From Salinisphaera sp. Q1T1-3 (GTDB lineage Bacteria > Pseudomonadota > Gammaproteobacteria > Nevskiales > Salinisphaeraceae), in the NCBI RefSeq assembly GCF_003602005.1, contig NZ_QZWD01000023.1:1-47818 (forward strand): a stretch of 47,818 nucleotides of DNA, in the 5' to 3' direction. Made by a program: the position numbers and the translations under genes. Shown here piece after piece: positions 8,917-18,197 of this stretch. Within the stretch, counting starts at the first letter, position 1; the number at the start of each line of letters is the position of its first letter. The notes beneath the pieces were generated by a model. It worked only from the letters and a program-made list of their open reading frames with translations. It was not told the DNA's origin and made no database searches.

Positions 8917-10218
8917 TCATTCGCGAACGAGCACGGCGTAATAAAACCCGTCCAGGTCATGAGCGCCCGGGGCGATGCGCTGCCCGAACGCGGTCGGCTG
9001 CCCCACGAGCGGCGCCGGGTCGAGCGCGCTGGCATCCGGCGTGGCCGCCACGAAATCCTGCACGATGTCGTCGCCTTCGGCAGCCAGGATCGAACAGGTC
9101 GCATAGACCAGCCGACCGCCGTGTGCCAGCGTCGGCCACAGCGCCTCCAGCAACCGGCGCTGGCGGACCGCAGCCGTGTCGATATCGGTGGCTCGACGCA
9201 GCCATTTGATGTCCGGATGACGCCGGATCACACCCGTGCCGCTGCAGGGGGCGTCGAGCAGTATCCGATCGAACGGCTCGCCGTTCCACCAAGCGGCCGG
9301 TTCTGCTGCATCGCCGACGCGCGTGGTCGCCGACAGACCCAGACGTGCCAGCGTGGCCTCCAGCGTGGCCAGCCGACCGGCATCGATATCCAGCGCCGTG
9401 AGCGCGATATCGGCACGCTCGCACAGATGCGCGCTCTTGTTGCCGGGCGCCGCACAGGCATCCAGCACGCGCTGGCCGTCGTGCGCGGCCAGCAGATCGG
9501 CCGCGATCTGGGCCGCGCCATCCTGAATCGAGACCCGGCCCTCGGCAAAGCCGGGCAGGCGTTCAGCGGCGACCGGTGCAGCGAGCGTGGCGCCGTCCGC
9601 GCAAACCGTCATCGGCGAGGCCGACAGATCGGCTGTCCGCCATTCGGCGAGCATCGCATCGCGCGTCGTGCGTCGTCGGTTCACGCGCAGATGCATCGGT
9701 GCCCGATCATTGCCGGCCGCCAGCACCTCGGTCGCGGCCGCGCCCCAGTCGGCAGCGATGCGCTCGACCAGCCAGTCGGGGTAGCTGTGCATCACCCCGA
9801 CCGCGGCCTCATCGCCAAGCCGGACAGGCTCGCGCTGATGCCCCCGCAGCACGGCATTGACCAGCCCCCGGGCCTTGGACAGTTTCAGGGATTTGGTCGC
9901 CGCGACCGTGGCATGAACCGCGGCATGGGCCGGTACACGCGTCGCCTCGAGCTGGAACAGGCCCACGCGCAACAAGGCATCCAGCACCGGCTGCGGTGTC
10001 TTTTTCAGGCGCGGCGCCAGCAGCGCCCCGAGACGGCGATAGTCGCGCAACGTACCGTAGGCCATCATGCGCGCCAGCGCGAGGTCGGCGCCGGACAGAT
10101 CAGACGGCCATGCCGCGAGTGCAGCATCCAGGCTCTGCCCCTGATCGATCACGCCGGCCACGGCCCGCGCGGCCAGTGCCCGCGGCCGGGCCCCGGCATC
10201 GGCTGTCTCAGCGGCCAA
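8917..10218 (-). CDS. rsmB: 16S rRNA (cytosine-967-C5)-methyltransferase
   Basis: SAM-dependent m5C methyltransferase of 16S rRNA position 967. The 433-residue protein has an N-terminal NusB-like RNA-binding domain (about 1-140) and a C-terminal Rossmann domain. Motif [17 protein letters not shown] and motif [13 protein letters not shown] supply the two functional cysteines. The SAM motif reads [10 protein letters not shown], where most family members have a second Gly instead of Asn. The start appears to be TTG, overlapping the end of fmt by 11 nt; no better start is nearby. It is the last gene of def-fmt-rsmB. Confidence 0.93.
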   Translation of the reverse strand: MAAETADAGARPRALAARAVAGVIDQGQSLDAALAAWPSDLSGADLALARMMAYGTLRDYRRLGALLAPRLKKTPQPVLDALLRVGLFQLEATRVPAHAAVHATVAATKSLKLSKARGLVNAVLRGHQREPVRLGDEAAVGVMHSYPDWLVERIAADWGAAATEVLAAGNDRAPMHLRVNRRRTTRDAMLAEWRTADLSASPMTVCADGATLAAPVAAERLPGFAEGRVSIQDGAAQIAADLLAAHDGQRVLDACAAPGNKSAHLCERADIALTALDIDAGRLATLEATLARLGLSATTRVGDAAEPAAWWNGEPFDRILLDAPCSGTGVIRRHPDIKWLRRATDIDTAAVRQRRLLEALWPTLAHGGRLVYATCSILAAEGDDIVQDFVAATPDASALDPAPLVGQPTAFGQRIAPGAHDLDGFYYAVLVRE

Positions 10219-11134
10219 AACGCTGGCCCACCCAGTCGCGGCCGTTGGCGGCCTCGGCCGCCGTCATGCGACGTTTGCCCGGCAGCTGGAGCTCGGTCAC
10301 GCGCAGCAGACCATCGCCAGTGGCGATATCGATGCCGTCACGACCGGCTGCCACGACCTCGCCGGCCGTGCCCTGGCCTTCACGGGCATGCGCCTGCCAG
10401 AACCGTACCGTGGCGCCGTCGAGCGCGGCGTGGGCCACCGGCCACGGCGCGAACGCCCGCACGCGGCGCGCGATCTCCCGGGCCGGTCGATTCCAGTCGT
10501 CGATCATCGCTTCGGCCTTTTCCAGGCGCGCGGCATAAGTCGCCCGGGCATCGTCCTGGGCGACCGGTGACAGGCCGTCCGGCAGCTGATCCAGCACGTT
10601 GACGAGCGCCGCCGCCCCCAGGGCGGCCAGCGCGTCGTGGAGCGTTCCCGCCGTGGTCGTCTCGTCAATCGGCAACGGCCGGACAGCCAGCATGTCGCCG
10701 GTATCCAGGCCACGGGCCATCTGCATGATCGTCACGCCGGTCTCGGCATCACCGGCCTCGATCGCCCGGGCGATCGGCGCGGCACCGCGCCAGCGCGGCA
10801 ACAGCGAGGCATGCACGTTGATCCCGCCATGGGTGGGCACATCGAGCACGCCAGGCGGCAGGATCAGGCCGTAGGCCACCACTACAAGCACGTCCGGCTG
10901 CCAGGCCGCCAGGGCGTCGACGGCGACCGGGTTCTTGCGGAACCGCTCCGGCTGGGCGACCGGCAGGCCGCGTTCCTGGGCCCGGGCCTTGACCGGTGAA
11001 GGCTTGAGTTTTCGTCCACGACCGGCCGGTCGATCCGGCTGGGTGAGAACGCCGACCAGTTCGTGATCGCTGGCGGCGATCGCATCCAGCGTGGGCAACG
11101 CGAATTCCGGCGTGCCGGCAAAGACGATGCGCAT
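10208..11134 (-). CDS. fmt: Methionyl-tRNA formyltransferase
   Basis: Formylates Met-tRNAfMet for initiation. The 308-residue protein begins with the diagnostic [19 protein letters not shown]. It has the 10-formyl-THF site with [17 protein letters not shown] (catalytic Asn-His region) and the GLDTGDML segment; the C-terminal OB-like domain is also present. It overlaps the def stop as ATGA, so translation is coupled with the deformylase that removes the formyl group later. Confidence 0.96.
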   Translation of the reverse strand: MRIVFAGTPEFALPTLDAIAASDHELVGVLTQPDRPAGRGRKLKPSPVKARAQERGLPVAQPERFRKNPVAVDALAAWQPDVLVVVAYGLILPPGVLDVPTHGGINVHASLLPRWRGAAPIARAIEAGDAETGVTIMQMARGLDTGDMLAVRPLPIDETTTAGTLHDALAALGAAALVNVLDQLPDGLSPVAQDDARATYAARLEKAEAMIDDWNRPAREIARRVRAFAPWPVAHAALDGATVRFWQAHAREGQGTAGEVVAAGRDGIDIATGDGLLRVTELQLPGKRRMTAAEAANGRDWVGQRFGR

Positions 11135-11643
11135 CAGGCCTCATCCTGTCGCTTGGCGTTCTTGGCCATCTTGCGCCGGATACGCTCGCGTTTCAGGCGC
11201 GACAGCTTGTCGATATAGAGCCCGCCGTCAAGGTGCGCCAGTTCGTGCTGCACGCACTGTGCCAGAAGCCCCTCGACCTCCATTTCGTATTCGCTGCCAT
11301 CACGATCCTGGGCCGCGAACGCCAGACGCGTGGCGCGCGTGACACGGTCGTAGTGTTCCGGCACGGACAGACAGCCCTCGTCGACGACCTCCTCGTCCTC
11401 GGACCACAGGATGCGCGGATTGCACATCACGATCCGCTCGTTCTTGTCCTCCGAACAGTCCATGACGGCCACCCGCCGTATATCGCCAACCTGCGTGGCC
11501 GCCAGGCCCACGCCGGGCGCGTCGTACATCGTCTCGAACATATCATCGATGAAACGCGACAGCGCTTCGTCGAAGACCGTGATCGGCTCGGTGACCTCGC
11601 GTAGTCTCGGGTCGGGAAAATGCAAAATCTCGAGAATCGCCAT
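11134..11643 (-). CDS. def: Peptide deformylase
   Basis: Fe/Zn-dependent removal of the N-formyl group from nascent proteins. All three signature motifs are visible in 169 residues: [17 protein letters not shown] with the metal-binding Cys, and QHELAHLDG with the HExxH metal site. The C-terminus is rich in Lys and Arg. It is the first gene of the minus-strand def-fmt-rsmB operon and is divergent from the LysM lipoprotein gene. Confidence 0.96.
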   Translation of the reverse strand: MAILEILHFPDPRLREVTEPITVFDEALSRFIDDMFETMYDAPGVGLAATQVGDIRRVAVMDCSEDKNERIVMCNPRILWSEDEEVVDEGCLSVPEHYDRVTRATRLAFAAQDRDGSEYEMEVEGLLAQCVQHELAHLDGGLYIDKLSRLKRERIRRKMAKNAKRQDEA

Positions 11644-11676
11644 ACGCTATCGGCTAGTAAACGGATAAGTCGGTGC

Positions 11677-11697
11677 CGTTCCCGCGATCCGGGAACG
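11677..11697. repeat. Inverted repeat between def and the LysM gene
   Basis: Perfect 8-bp arms CGTTCCCG / CGGGAACG separated by 5 nt, centred between two divergent genes. It could be an operator or a transcribed stem-loop; there is no T tract on either side. Confidence 0.35.
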
Positions 11698-11719
11698 ACA
11701 AACGCGGGAGTATAACGGT

Positions 11720-12955
11720 TTGGGGAGACGTCAGACGGGCCGTATCTGGGCGACGTGGTCATTCGCGGTCGCGGCATTGGTATCAACCGGCTGTGCACAC
11801 CGCCAGCCGACGACCCACGACGCGGCCGGATCATCGAAATCGACGTTGCCGATGCCGCGCCTCGACGCCGATCCCGGCTATGAATCTGCCCCCGACGATG
11901 GTGAGACGACGCCCGGCCCGTCTGTCCCGACACGCCAGACAACCGATCTGGCCTCGCACATGCGCGACGATGCACCGACGCGCTATATCGTCCAGCAGGG
12001 AGATACGCTCTGGGCCATCGCCAGCTATTATCTGGATGCCCCGTGGCTCTGGCCCCAGCTCTGGCATGCCAATCCGGCGATCGACGACCCGGATCTGATC
12101 TATCCCGGCGACGTACTCGTGCTGGCCCGCGGCATGGACGGCACGCCGCGGCTCATGCGCGACGACGACGAAGACGCCGCTGCTTCCGGAGCGCCCGCGG
12201 GCACAGTGCGCTTGTCGCCGCAGGTGCGCGTGGCCTCGCTCGACGATGCCATTCCCGTGATCCCAGCGGATGCAATCCGCGAATTTCTGGACAGCCCGCG
12301 CCGTGTGGATGCCGGCGTACTGCACGATGCGCCCTATCTCGTCTCGCTCGGCGACGAACAGCTCGTGGCCGGCAATCAGGCCCGCGTCTATGTCCGCGGC
12401 CTGCCGCCTGAGCACGCGGCGCGTTACTCGCTGGTCCGCCCGGCGGATGTGTATCGCGACCCCGAGAACCATCGCAAGCTCGGGCGCGAAGCCGTGCCCG
12501 TGGGCGAAATCACGATCGAGTCAGCCCCGGCCGACAGCGATGTGGCGATCGGAACCCTGACACGCATCCAGCGCGAGGCACGCGCCGGGGATCGCCTGTT
12601 GCCGCTGTCCAATGCCGACCTGGTCCGGGACTTCCATCCGCGCACGCCGGCGGCCGAAGTCGCCACGCACATCGTCTCGGTCTACGGCGGTATCAGCCAG
12701 ATCGGCCAATATGATGTCGTCGCCCTGGCCGACGAGGGCAGTCCGCGCTTGTCGCGCGGCGACGTGCTGGACATCTATCAGGCCGGCCGCACTGTCAACG
12801 ACCCGATCGCCGGCGGCCAGGTTCGTCTGCCGCGCCGCCGCGCCGGCCAGCTCATGGTGTTCAAGAACGACGGCCCGGTCAGCTATGCGCTGGTCATGTA
12901 TGCCACGCGCGCCATACACGTCGGCGACGTCGTGCAATCCCCGGGCGCGTCATGA
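11720..12955 (+). CDS. LysM-domain lipoprotein
   Basis: Predicted envelope lipoprotein of 411 residues. A hydrophobic signal segment ends in the lipobox-like VSTGC, so lipidation near Cys25 is likely. A LysM peptidoglycan-binding domain spans about residues 88-136 (YIVQQGDTLWAIASYYL ... NPAIDDPDLIYPGDVLVL). The rest is Asp- and Pro-rich with beta-rich character and no known catalytic motif. LysM genes at this position before dprA are common in gammaproteobacteria. The start seems to be TTG with GGGAG 9 nt upstream; a TATAAC at 11711-11716 overlaps this region. It overlaps dprA by 4 nt (ATGA). Confidence 0.85.
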   Translation: MGRRQTGRIWATWSFAVAALVSTGCAHRQPTTHDAAGSSKSTLPMPRLDADPGYESAPDDGETTPGPSVPTRQTTDLASHMRDDAPTRYIVQQGDTLWAIASYYLDAPWLWPQLWHANPAIDDPDLIYPGDVLVLARGMDGTPRLMRDDDEDAAASGAPAGTVRLSPQVRVASLDDAIPVIPADAIREFLDSPRRVDAGVLHDAPYLVSLGDEQLVAGNQARVYVRGLPPEHAARYSLVRPADVYRDPENHRKLGREAVPVGEITIESAPADSDVAIGTLTRIQREARAGDRLLPLSNADLVRDFHPRTPAAEVATHIVSVYGGISQIGQYDVVALADEGSPRLSRGDVLDIYQAGRTVNDPIAGGQVRLPRRRAGQLMVFKNDGPVSYALVMYATRAIHVGDVVQSPGAS

Positions 12956-14100
12956 CCCCACGTGATGCCTGGCTGCGTCTGGCCACCACGCCGGGCATCG
13001 GCCCGGTCACAAGCGATCGGCTGCTCGCGCGTTTCGGCGATGCCGCCACCGCCTTGTCCGCCGGCGACCGCGCCTGGCGCGAGGCCGGCGTCACAGCCGC
13101 GGCTCGGGCCGCACTGGCCGACGAGCCGAGCACGCTGACCGCGCGTACCCACGAATGGCTCGACGTCCCGGGGCATCATTTCATCACCCGTGACAGCGCC
13201 GCTTATCCGGACACCCTGGCCGCACTCGATCCGCCGCCGCCCTGGCTCTATGGCATCGGCGATCTCGACCTGCTCGGGCTGCCCGCGATCGCCATCGTGG
13301 GCAGCCGCAATCCCTCGCATGCGGGCGCAGCGGCCGCCGCCGAGTTCGGTGAAGCACTGGCAGCCGCCGGATTCGTCGTCGTCTCGGGCCTGGCCCGCGG
13401 TATCGATGCCGCCGCGCATGAAGGTGCACTCGCGGCCGACGGCATGACTCTCGCCGTCACCGGCACCGGCCTGGACCGGGTCTATCCCGCGGCCAACGAA
13501 GCCCTGGCCCGTCGCATCGCAGAGTCCGGGCTCATGCTTTCCGAGTTCTCGCTCGGCACACAGCCCGCCCGGGGCAATTTCCCGCGTCGCAACCGCGTGA
13601 TCGCCGGCCTGGCGACGGCGACACTCGTGGTCGAGGCCGCCCGCGCTTCCGGCTCGTTGATCACGGCCCGGCTGGCCAGTGCCGCCGGCCGCGAAGTCTT
13701 CGCCATGCCCGGTTCGATCCACAATCCGCTGGCTCGCGGCTGTCATCAGCTGATTCGCGAAGGCGCGAAACTGGTGGAGACGACCGACCACATCATCGAA
13801 GAGATCGCGGCGGTGCTGCCCGGCTATCGCAGCCCCCGCACCGAACCGACGATACGCACCACGGACACCGGCCCGACCGCCTCCTCGGCCCGATCCAGCG
13901 ATGATGTCGCCAGCTCGACCGATACCGACGAAAGTGGCGCCCTGTTCGATGCGATCGGGCATGACCCGGTTCGCATGGATGATCTGATCGCCCGAACCGG
14001 CTGGACCGCCGATGCCGTGTCGTCCTCGCTATTGATTCTGGAACTCGAAGGCCGCATCAAGACACTGCCCGGCGGACGCTACGTACGCGCGACCGACTGA
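12952..14100 (+). CDS. dprA: DNA processing protein DprA
   Basis: Loads RecA on incoming single-stranded DNA during natural transformation. The 382-residue protein has an N-terminal SAM/HhH-like part (about 1-75), the central Rossmann-like DprA domain with GSRNPSHAG and SGLARGIDAAAHEGAL, then GNFPRRNRVIAGL and GSLITARLA, and a C-terminal winged-helix DML1-like domain joined by a Ser/Thr/Asp-rich linker (about 290-325). It is translationally coupled to the LysM gene. Presence alone does not prove competence, because dprA is widely conserved. Confidence 0.95.
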   Translation: MTPRDAWLRLATTPGIGPVTSDRLLARFGDAATALSAGDRAWREAGVTAAARAALADEPSTLTARTHEWLDVPGHHFITRDSAAYPDTLAALDPPPPWLYGIGDLDLLGLPAIAIVGSRNPSHAGAAAAAEFGEALAAAGFVVVSGLARGIDAAAHEGALAADGMTLAVTGTGLDRVYPAANEALARRIAESGLMLSEFSLGTQPARGNFPRRNRVIAGLATATLVVEAARASGSLITARLASAAGREVFAMPGSIHNPLARGCHQLIREGAKLVETTDHIIEEIAAVLPGYRSPRTEPTIRTTDTGPTASSARSSDDVASSTDTDESGALFDAIGHDPVRMDDLIARTGWTADAVSSSLLILELEGRIKTLPGGRYVRATD

Positions 14101-14129
14101 AGCGTGATGCATCGGCGCCGATACCGGGC

Positions 14130-14158
14130 TTGTACCCGACACTCACAGAGCCTAGAGT
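14130..14158 (+). promoter_or_regulatory. Candidate sigma70 promoter of smg
   Basis: TTGTAC (14130-14135), a 17-bp spacer and TAGAGT (14153-14158). The smg ATG begins 7 nt after the hexamer and lacks a Shine-Dalgarno, so the mRNA would be leaderless or nearly so. Confidence 0.55.
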
Positions 14159-14164
14159 CGCGGC

Positions 14165-14638
14165 ATGAACGAGAACGTGCTGGATCTTCTGCTGTATCTG
14201 TTCGAAAACTTCTCGCTACCCGATATCGGTGCCAGTGGCGAAGTGCGCGACGATCTCGGCGAAGCCGGTTTCTTTCCGGAAGAAATAGACGATGCCTTTG
14301 ACTGGCTGGACGCCACGCGGGGCGACGGGCGCGCGCGTTTCGCGGCCCCCGGCTCGGATGCAGTACGCGTCTACGTCGGCCCGGAATTGATGGTGCTGGA
14401 TGCCGAATGCCGCGGTTATATCACGCGGCTCGAGCAGGCCGGCGTTCTCAATGCCGAAAACCGTGAGCTGGTCATCGATCGGCTCATGGCACTGGCCGAG
14501 GACGAATCGGCGACCGCCGAACTCGAACAGGTCAAGTGGGTCGTCATGATGGTACTGTCCCAGGCGCCCGACCAGGATATGGCCTACGCCCGCATGGAAG
14601 CCATGATGCACGCCGATACGCCCGGCGCTGCACACTAG
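14165..14638 (+). CDS. smg: Smg family protein (DUF494)
   Basis: Small cytoplasmic protein of 157 residues with no established biochemical role, conserved beside dprA and topA in gammaproteobacteria. It starts with the typical NENVLDLLLYLFENF and continues with FFPEEIDDAFDWLDA and an acidic helical C-terminal half. There is no signal peptide or membrane segment. The 64-nt gap to dprA holds a complete promoter-like element, so smg probably has its own transcript start. Confidence 0.92.
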   Translation: MNENVLDLLLYLFENFSLPDIGASGEVRDDLGEAGFFPEEIDDAFDWLDATRGDGRARFAAPGSDAVRVYVGPELMVLDAECRGYITRLEQAGVLNAENRELVIDRLMALAEDESATAELEQVKWVVMMVLSQAPDQDMAYARMEAMMHADTPGAAH

Positions 14639-14818
14639 CCGTCCGGCACCGGGCATGATCCCGGCTCGGTACGGACTTCCGTTCGCTTTGATCGCACAAC
14701 GACTTGAAAGCCGCGCGCCGGCCTCACAAGTTGACGCCCCTGTGCAACGCATGCTTCAAAAGGCTGTGCTACGGTTCGCCGCGGCTACGCCTCGACCCAT
14801 CACCAGCAAGATCTTTCC

Positions 14819-17437
14819 ATGAGCCGCAACCTCGTCATCGTGGAGTCTCCGGCCAAGGCCCGGACGATCGAGAAATACCTCGGCAAGGACTATCAGGTCC
14901 TGGCCTCGTACGGCCATGTCCGCGATCTGATCCCCAAGGAGGGGGCGGTCGATACGGCGAACAACTTCGCCATGCACTACGACATCATCGACCGCAACGC
15001 CAAGCAGGTCGACAAGATCGCGAAGTCGTTGAAAAAGGCCGATGCCCTGTTGCTGGCCACTGACCCCGACCGCGAAGGCGAGGCGATCGCCTGGCACCTG
15101 CTCGAGCTGCTGCGCGATCGCGGCCTGCTCGAAGAAAAGCACGTGGCACGCGTGGTCTTTCACGAGATCACCAAGCGCGCCGTGGCCAACGCGGTCGAAA
15201 ACCCGCGCACGATCTCCAACGATCTGGTCAACGCCCAGCAGGCCCGACGGGCCCTCGACTATCTCGTGGGTTTCAATCTCTCGCCCCTGCTCTGGCGCAA
15301 GGTCCAGCGCGGCCTGTCGGCCGGCCGGGTGCAATCGCCGGCATTGCGGCTCATCTGTGAACGCGATGCCGAGATCGAAGCCTTCGTCCCCGAGGAATAC
15401 TGGCGGATCGAGGCACGCGCCGAGGCCGAGGACACGCCTTTTTCGGCGCGCCTGTCACAACTCGACGGCGAACGGGTCGAACAATTCACCGTCAACAACC
15501 AGGGCAGCGCACGCACGGCACTGGACACACTGGCCGGCGCCGCCGGTGCCGCGGTCGAAACCTATGAAGTCGCGGCCGATGACAACAAATCATCGGGCAT
15601 GCGGGCCGCCGGCGGCAGGCTGCGCGTAGCCACGGTCGAGAAGAAACAGCGCAAGCGCAATCCGGCGCCGCCATTCACGACCTCCACGCTACAGCAGGAA
15701 GCGGCACGCAAACTCGGCTTCAACGCGCGGCGCACCATGCGCACCGCCCAAGGGCTGTATGAAGGCGTGAAGCTCGGCGATGGCGAGGAGACCGGCCTGA
15801 TCACCTACATGCGGACCGACTCGGTCAATCTGGCCAACGACGCGTTGGCCGAAATCCGCCAGACCATCGGCGATCGCTACGGCGCCAAGAACCGCCCGGA
15901 CAGTCCGCGCAGTTTCAAGACCAAATCCAAGAACGCCCAGGAGGCACACGAGGCCATCCGCCCGACGGCCAGCGCGCGTATTCCGGACGAGATCAAGCGC
16001 TATCTGACCACCGATCAGTTCCGGCTTTATGAGCTGATCTGGCAACGTACCGTCGCCAGTCAGATGGTCCATGCCCTGTTCGATACGGTCTCGGCCGACC
16101 TGGCCGCGGATGATGCGAACAAGCACCTGTTCCGGGCCACCGGCCGTACGCTGCGCTCGCCGGGCTTTCTGTCGGTCTACAAGGAAGGTCGCGACGACGA
16201 CAAGGGCGACGACGATGCCGACAAGCGCCTGCCCCCGCTCGAGGAAGGCCAGATTCTCGATCTGAACGAGATCGTGCCGACCCAGCACTTCACCGAGCCG
16301 CCGCCGCGCTTCACCGAGGCCGCGCTGGTCAAGACGCTCGAGGAATACGACATCGGGCGGCCGTCGACCTATGCCGCGATCATCTCGACGCTGCAGGACC
16401 GCGAGTACGTCGAAATGGACGGCAAGGCGTTCATGCCGACGCCACTCGGCAAGATCGTCAACAAGTTCCTGACCGACCATTTCACGCGCTACGTGGACTA
16501 CGAGTTCACCGCCAAGCTGGAGGACCGGCTGGACGCCGTCTCGCGCGGCGAGCAGGAATGGCAGCCGTTGCTGGCCGAATTCTGGGATCGTTTCTCGGAT
16601 CAGATCGAGGCCAAGCAGGATCTGTCCCGCGAGGAAGTCGCTCAGGCGCGTGAACTCGGCACCGATCCGGAGACCGGCAAACCGGTGATCGTACGTATCG
16701 GCCGCTATGGCCCGTTTGTGCAGCTCGGTTCCAAAGACGACGAGGAAAAACCCCGTTTCGCCGGCCTGCGCAAGGGCCAGGACATGGACAAGATCACGCT
16801 CGACGAGGCGTTGTATCTGTTCAACCTGCCACGCGATCTGGGCGAGACGCCGGAAGGTGAGGAGATCCAGGTCAACATCGGGCGCTTCGGTCCGTATGTC
16901 CGTTACGGCAAGAAATTCGCCTCGCTCAAGGAAGACGACCCTTACACCATCTCGAAAGAGCGCGCCCTCGACGTCATCGCCGAAAAGAAAGAGGCCGATG
17001 CCAAGAAACTGATCGCTCATTTCGAGGATGCCGGCATCAAGGTCCAGCACGGCCCCTACGGCCCCTACATCACCGACGGCAAGAAGAACGCCAGTGTGCC
17101 GAAGGAGCAGGAGCCGGCCGAACTGACGCTGGAACAGTGCCAGGACATCCTGGCCAAGGCGCCGGAAAAGAAAAAACGCGGTCGCAAGAACGCCAAGACC
17201 GGCGCGTCCAAGGCCTCGTCCTCGAAAAAGACCGCCAGCAGCAAGGCGACAAGCGCCAAGTCCGCCAGCCAGACCAAGAGCGCATCCAAGACAGCGGCCA
17301 AGACCAAGACGTCGAGCAAGAAGACCGCGTCGAAGTCCACATCCAAGAAGACCGGCTCGAAGTCTGCTGCAACGAAGTCCGGATCCCGCAAGACGGCGGC
17401 GAACAAGGGCAGCAACAAGAGCGATAGCGCCAGCTGA
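14819..17437 (+). CDS. topA: DNA topoisomerase I
   Basis: Type IA topoisomerase that relaxes negative supercoils. The Toprim domain is at the N-terminus (VIVESPAKARTIEKYLG and DPDREGEAIAWH). The catalytic Tyr is residue 330 in LITYMRTDS. After the toroid come repeated C-terminal domains of the GRYGPFVQ and GRFGPYVRYG type (about 610-770) instead of the Cys4 zinc ribbons of E. coli TopA. The last 90 residues (about 783-872) are a low-complexity Lys/Ser/Ala/Thr tail, probably disordered and DNA-binding. Length is 872 residues. An extended -10-like TGCTACGGT lies at 14767-14775. Confidence 0.97.
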   Translation: MSRNLVIVESPAKARTIEKYLGKDYQVLASYGHVRDLIPKEGAVDTANNFAMHYDIIDRNAKQVDKIAKSLKKADALLLATDPDREGEAIAWHLLELLRDRGLLEEKHVARVVFHEITKRAVANAVENPRTISNDLVNAQQARRALDYLVGFNLSPLLWRKVQRGLSAGRVQSPALRLICERDAEIEAFVPEEYWRIEARAEAEDTPFSARLSQLDGERVEQFTVNNQGSARTALDTLAGAAGAAVETYEVAADDNKSSGMRAAGGRLRVATVEKKQRKRNPAPPFTTSTLQQEAARKLGFNARRTMRTAQGLYEGVKLGDGEETGLITYMRTDSVNLANDALAEIRQTIGDRYGAKNRPDSPRSFKTKSKNAQEAHEAIRPTASARIPDEIKRYLTTDQFRLYELIWQRTVASQMVHALFDTVSADLAADDANKHLFRATGRTLRSPGFLSVYKEGRDDDKGDDDADKRLPPLEEGQILDLNEIVPTQHFTEPPPRFTEAALVKTLEEYDIGRPSTYAAIISTLQDREYVEMDGKAFMPTPLGKIVNKFLTDHFTRYVDYEFTAKLEDRLDAVSRGEQEWQPLLAEFWDRFSDQIEAKQDLSREEVAQARELGTDPETGKPVIVRIGRYGPFVQLGSKDDEEKPRFAGLRKGQDMDKITLDEALYLFNLPRDLGETPEGEEIQVNIGRFGPYVRYGKKFASLKEDDPYTISKERALDVIAEKKEADAKKLIAHFEDAGIKVQHGPYGPYITDGKKNASVPKEQEPAELTLEQCQDILAKAPEKKKRGRKNAKTGASKASSSKKTASSKATSAKSASQTKSASKTAAKTKTSSKKTASKSTSKKTGSKSAATKSGSRKTAANKGSNKSDSAS

Positions 17438-17546
17438 TCGATCGTTGCATCCGATCGGCCGGCGCGCGGGTATTCTGTTCAAGACAGACCGACCATGTGA
17501 AGCGCCGACGCCGATCGGCCCCGGGGGCAGCGCCGTCATCTCTTGC

Positions 17547-17573
17547 GCCACCGGCCGCCGCGCGGCCGGTGGC
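17547..17573. repeat. Strong GC stem-loop between topA and tsaC
   Basis: Perfect 11-bp arms GCCACCGGCCG / CGGCCGGTGGC with a 5-nt loop. No T tract follows, so it is not a standard terminator. It lies upstream of the tsaC start and may attenuate or protect a topA-tsaC transcript. Confidence 0.4.
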
Positions 17574-17627
17574 CGGGCGACGTGGGCAACATCACGAATC
17601 AGACGATCGCGCCAAGGATCGATCATC

Positions 17628-18197
17628 ATGGAAAGCACATCGATGCAAGCGTTCAGGCTGCGTCGCGCCGCGCACGCACTCGCGGCCGGGGGCGTGATCG
17701 CCCATCCGGCCGACGGCGTCTGGGGACTGGCCGCGGATGCCTATGACGCCGTGGCCGTCGATCGGATCCTGACCCTCAAGCAACGTGATGTCTCGCGCGG
17801 GCTGATCGTGATTGCCGCCGACCCGGCGCACCTCGCTCCGCTGGTCGCACCGGATGCCGGCTCGGCCTGGCAACGTGCGGTTGCATCCTGGCCGGCGGCC
17901 GTCACCTGGCTCCTGCCGGCCCGTGCGAATGCACCGTACTGGCTGACGGGCCGCCACGATCGCATCGCCCTGCGCCAGCCCGCACATGCCTTGACGCGCG
18001 CCCTTTGTGCATCGTTCGGCGGCCCGTTGGTCTCGACCAGCGCCAATGTATCCGGGCGCCCGCCGGTACGCTCGACCTGGACCGCTCGTGCACAGTTCGG
18101 GCCCTACATCGAACAAGTGCTTGCCGGCGCGCCGGACAGCCCCGGCGTGCCCAGTACGATTCGTGATGCCGTGACCAACGAGGTGATCCGTGGCTGA
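17628..18197 (+). CDS. tsaC: Threonylcarbamoyl-AMP synthase (TsaC/Sua5/YrdC)
   Basis: Makes threonylcarbamoyl-AMP from threonine, bicarbonate and ATP for the t6A37 modification of ANN-decoding tRNAs; its partner tsaD is also in this window. The 189-residue size fits the short TsaC form. Recognisable segments are [38 protein letters not shown] and [11 protein letters not shown]. The usual YPTE-type motif is changed to HPADGVWGL. The ATG at 17628 is chosen for AAGGA about 10 nt upstream; 17643 is an alternative. The 3' end overlaps hemF by 8 nt. Confidence 0.9.
   Translation: MESTSMQAFRLRRAAHALAAGGVIAHPADGVWGLAADAYDAVAVDRILTLKQRDVSRGLIVIAADPAHLAPLVAPDAGSAWQRAVASWPAAVTWLLPARANAPYWLTGRHDRIALRQPAHALTRALCASFGGPLVSTSANVSGRPPVRSTWTARAQFGPYIEQVLAGAPDSPGVPSTIRDAVTNEVIRG

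Noticed and set aside
14731-14736. TTGACG as -35 of topA
   Set aside because: No acceptable -10 occurs 16-18 bp downstream; the extended -10-like TGCTACGGT is too far from it.
17141-17437. The repetitive Lys/Ser/Ala codons of topA as a DNA tandem repeat or frameshift artefact
   Set aside because: The units are irregular at DNA level and the frame ends cleanly; it reads as a low-complexity protein tail.
15689-17638. A 649-codon open frame antisense to topA
   Set aside because: Shadow of topA; no motif, promoter or ribosome-binding site supports it.
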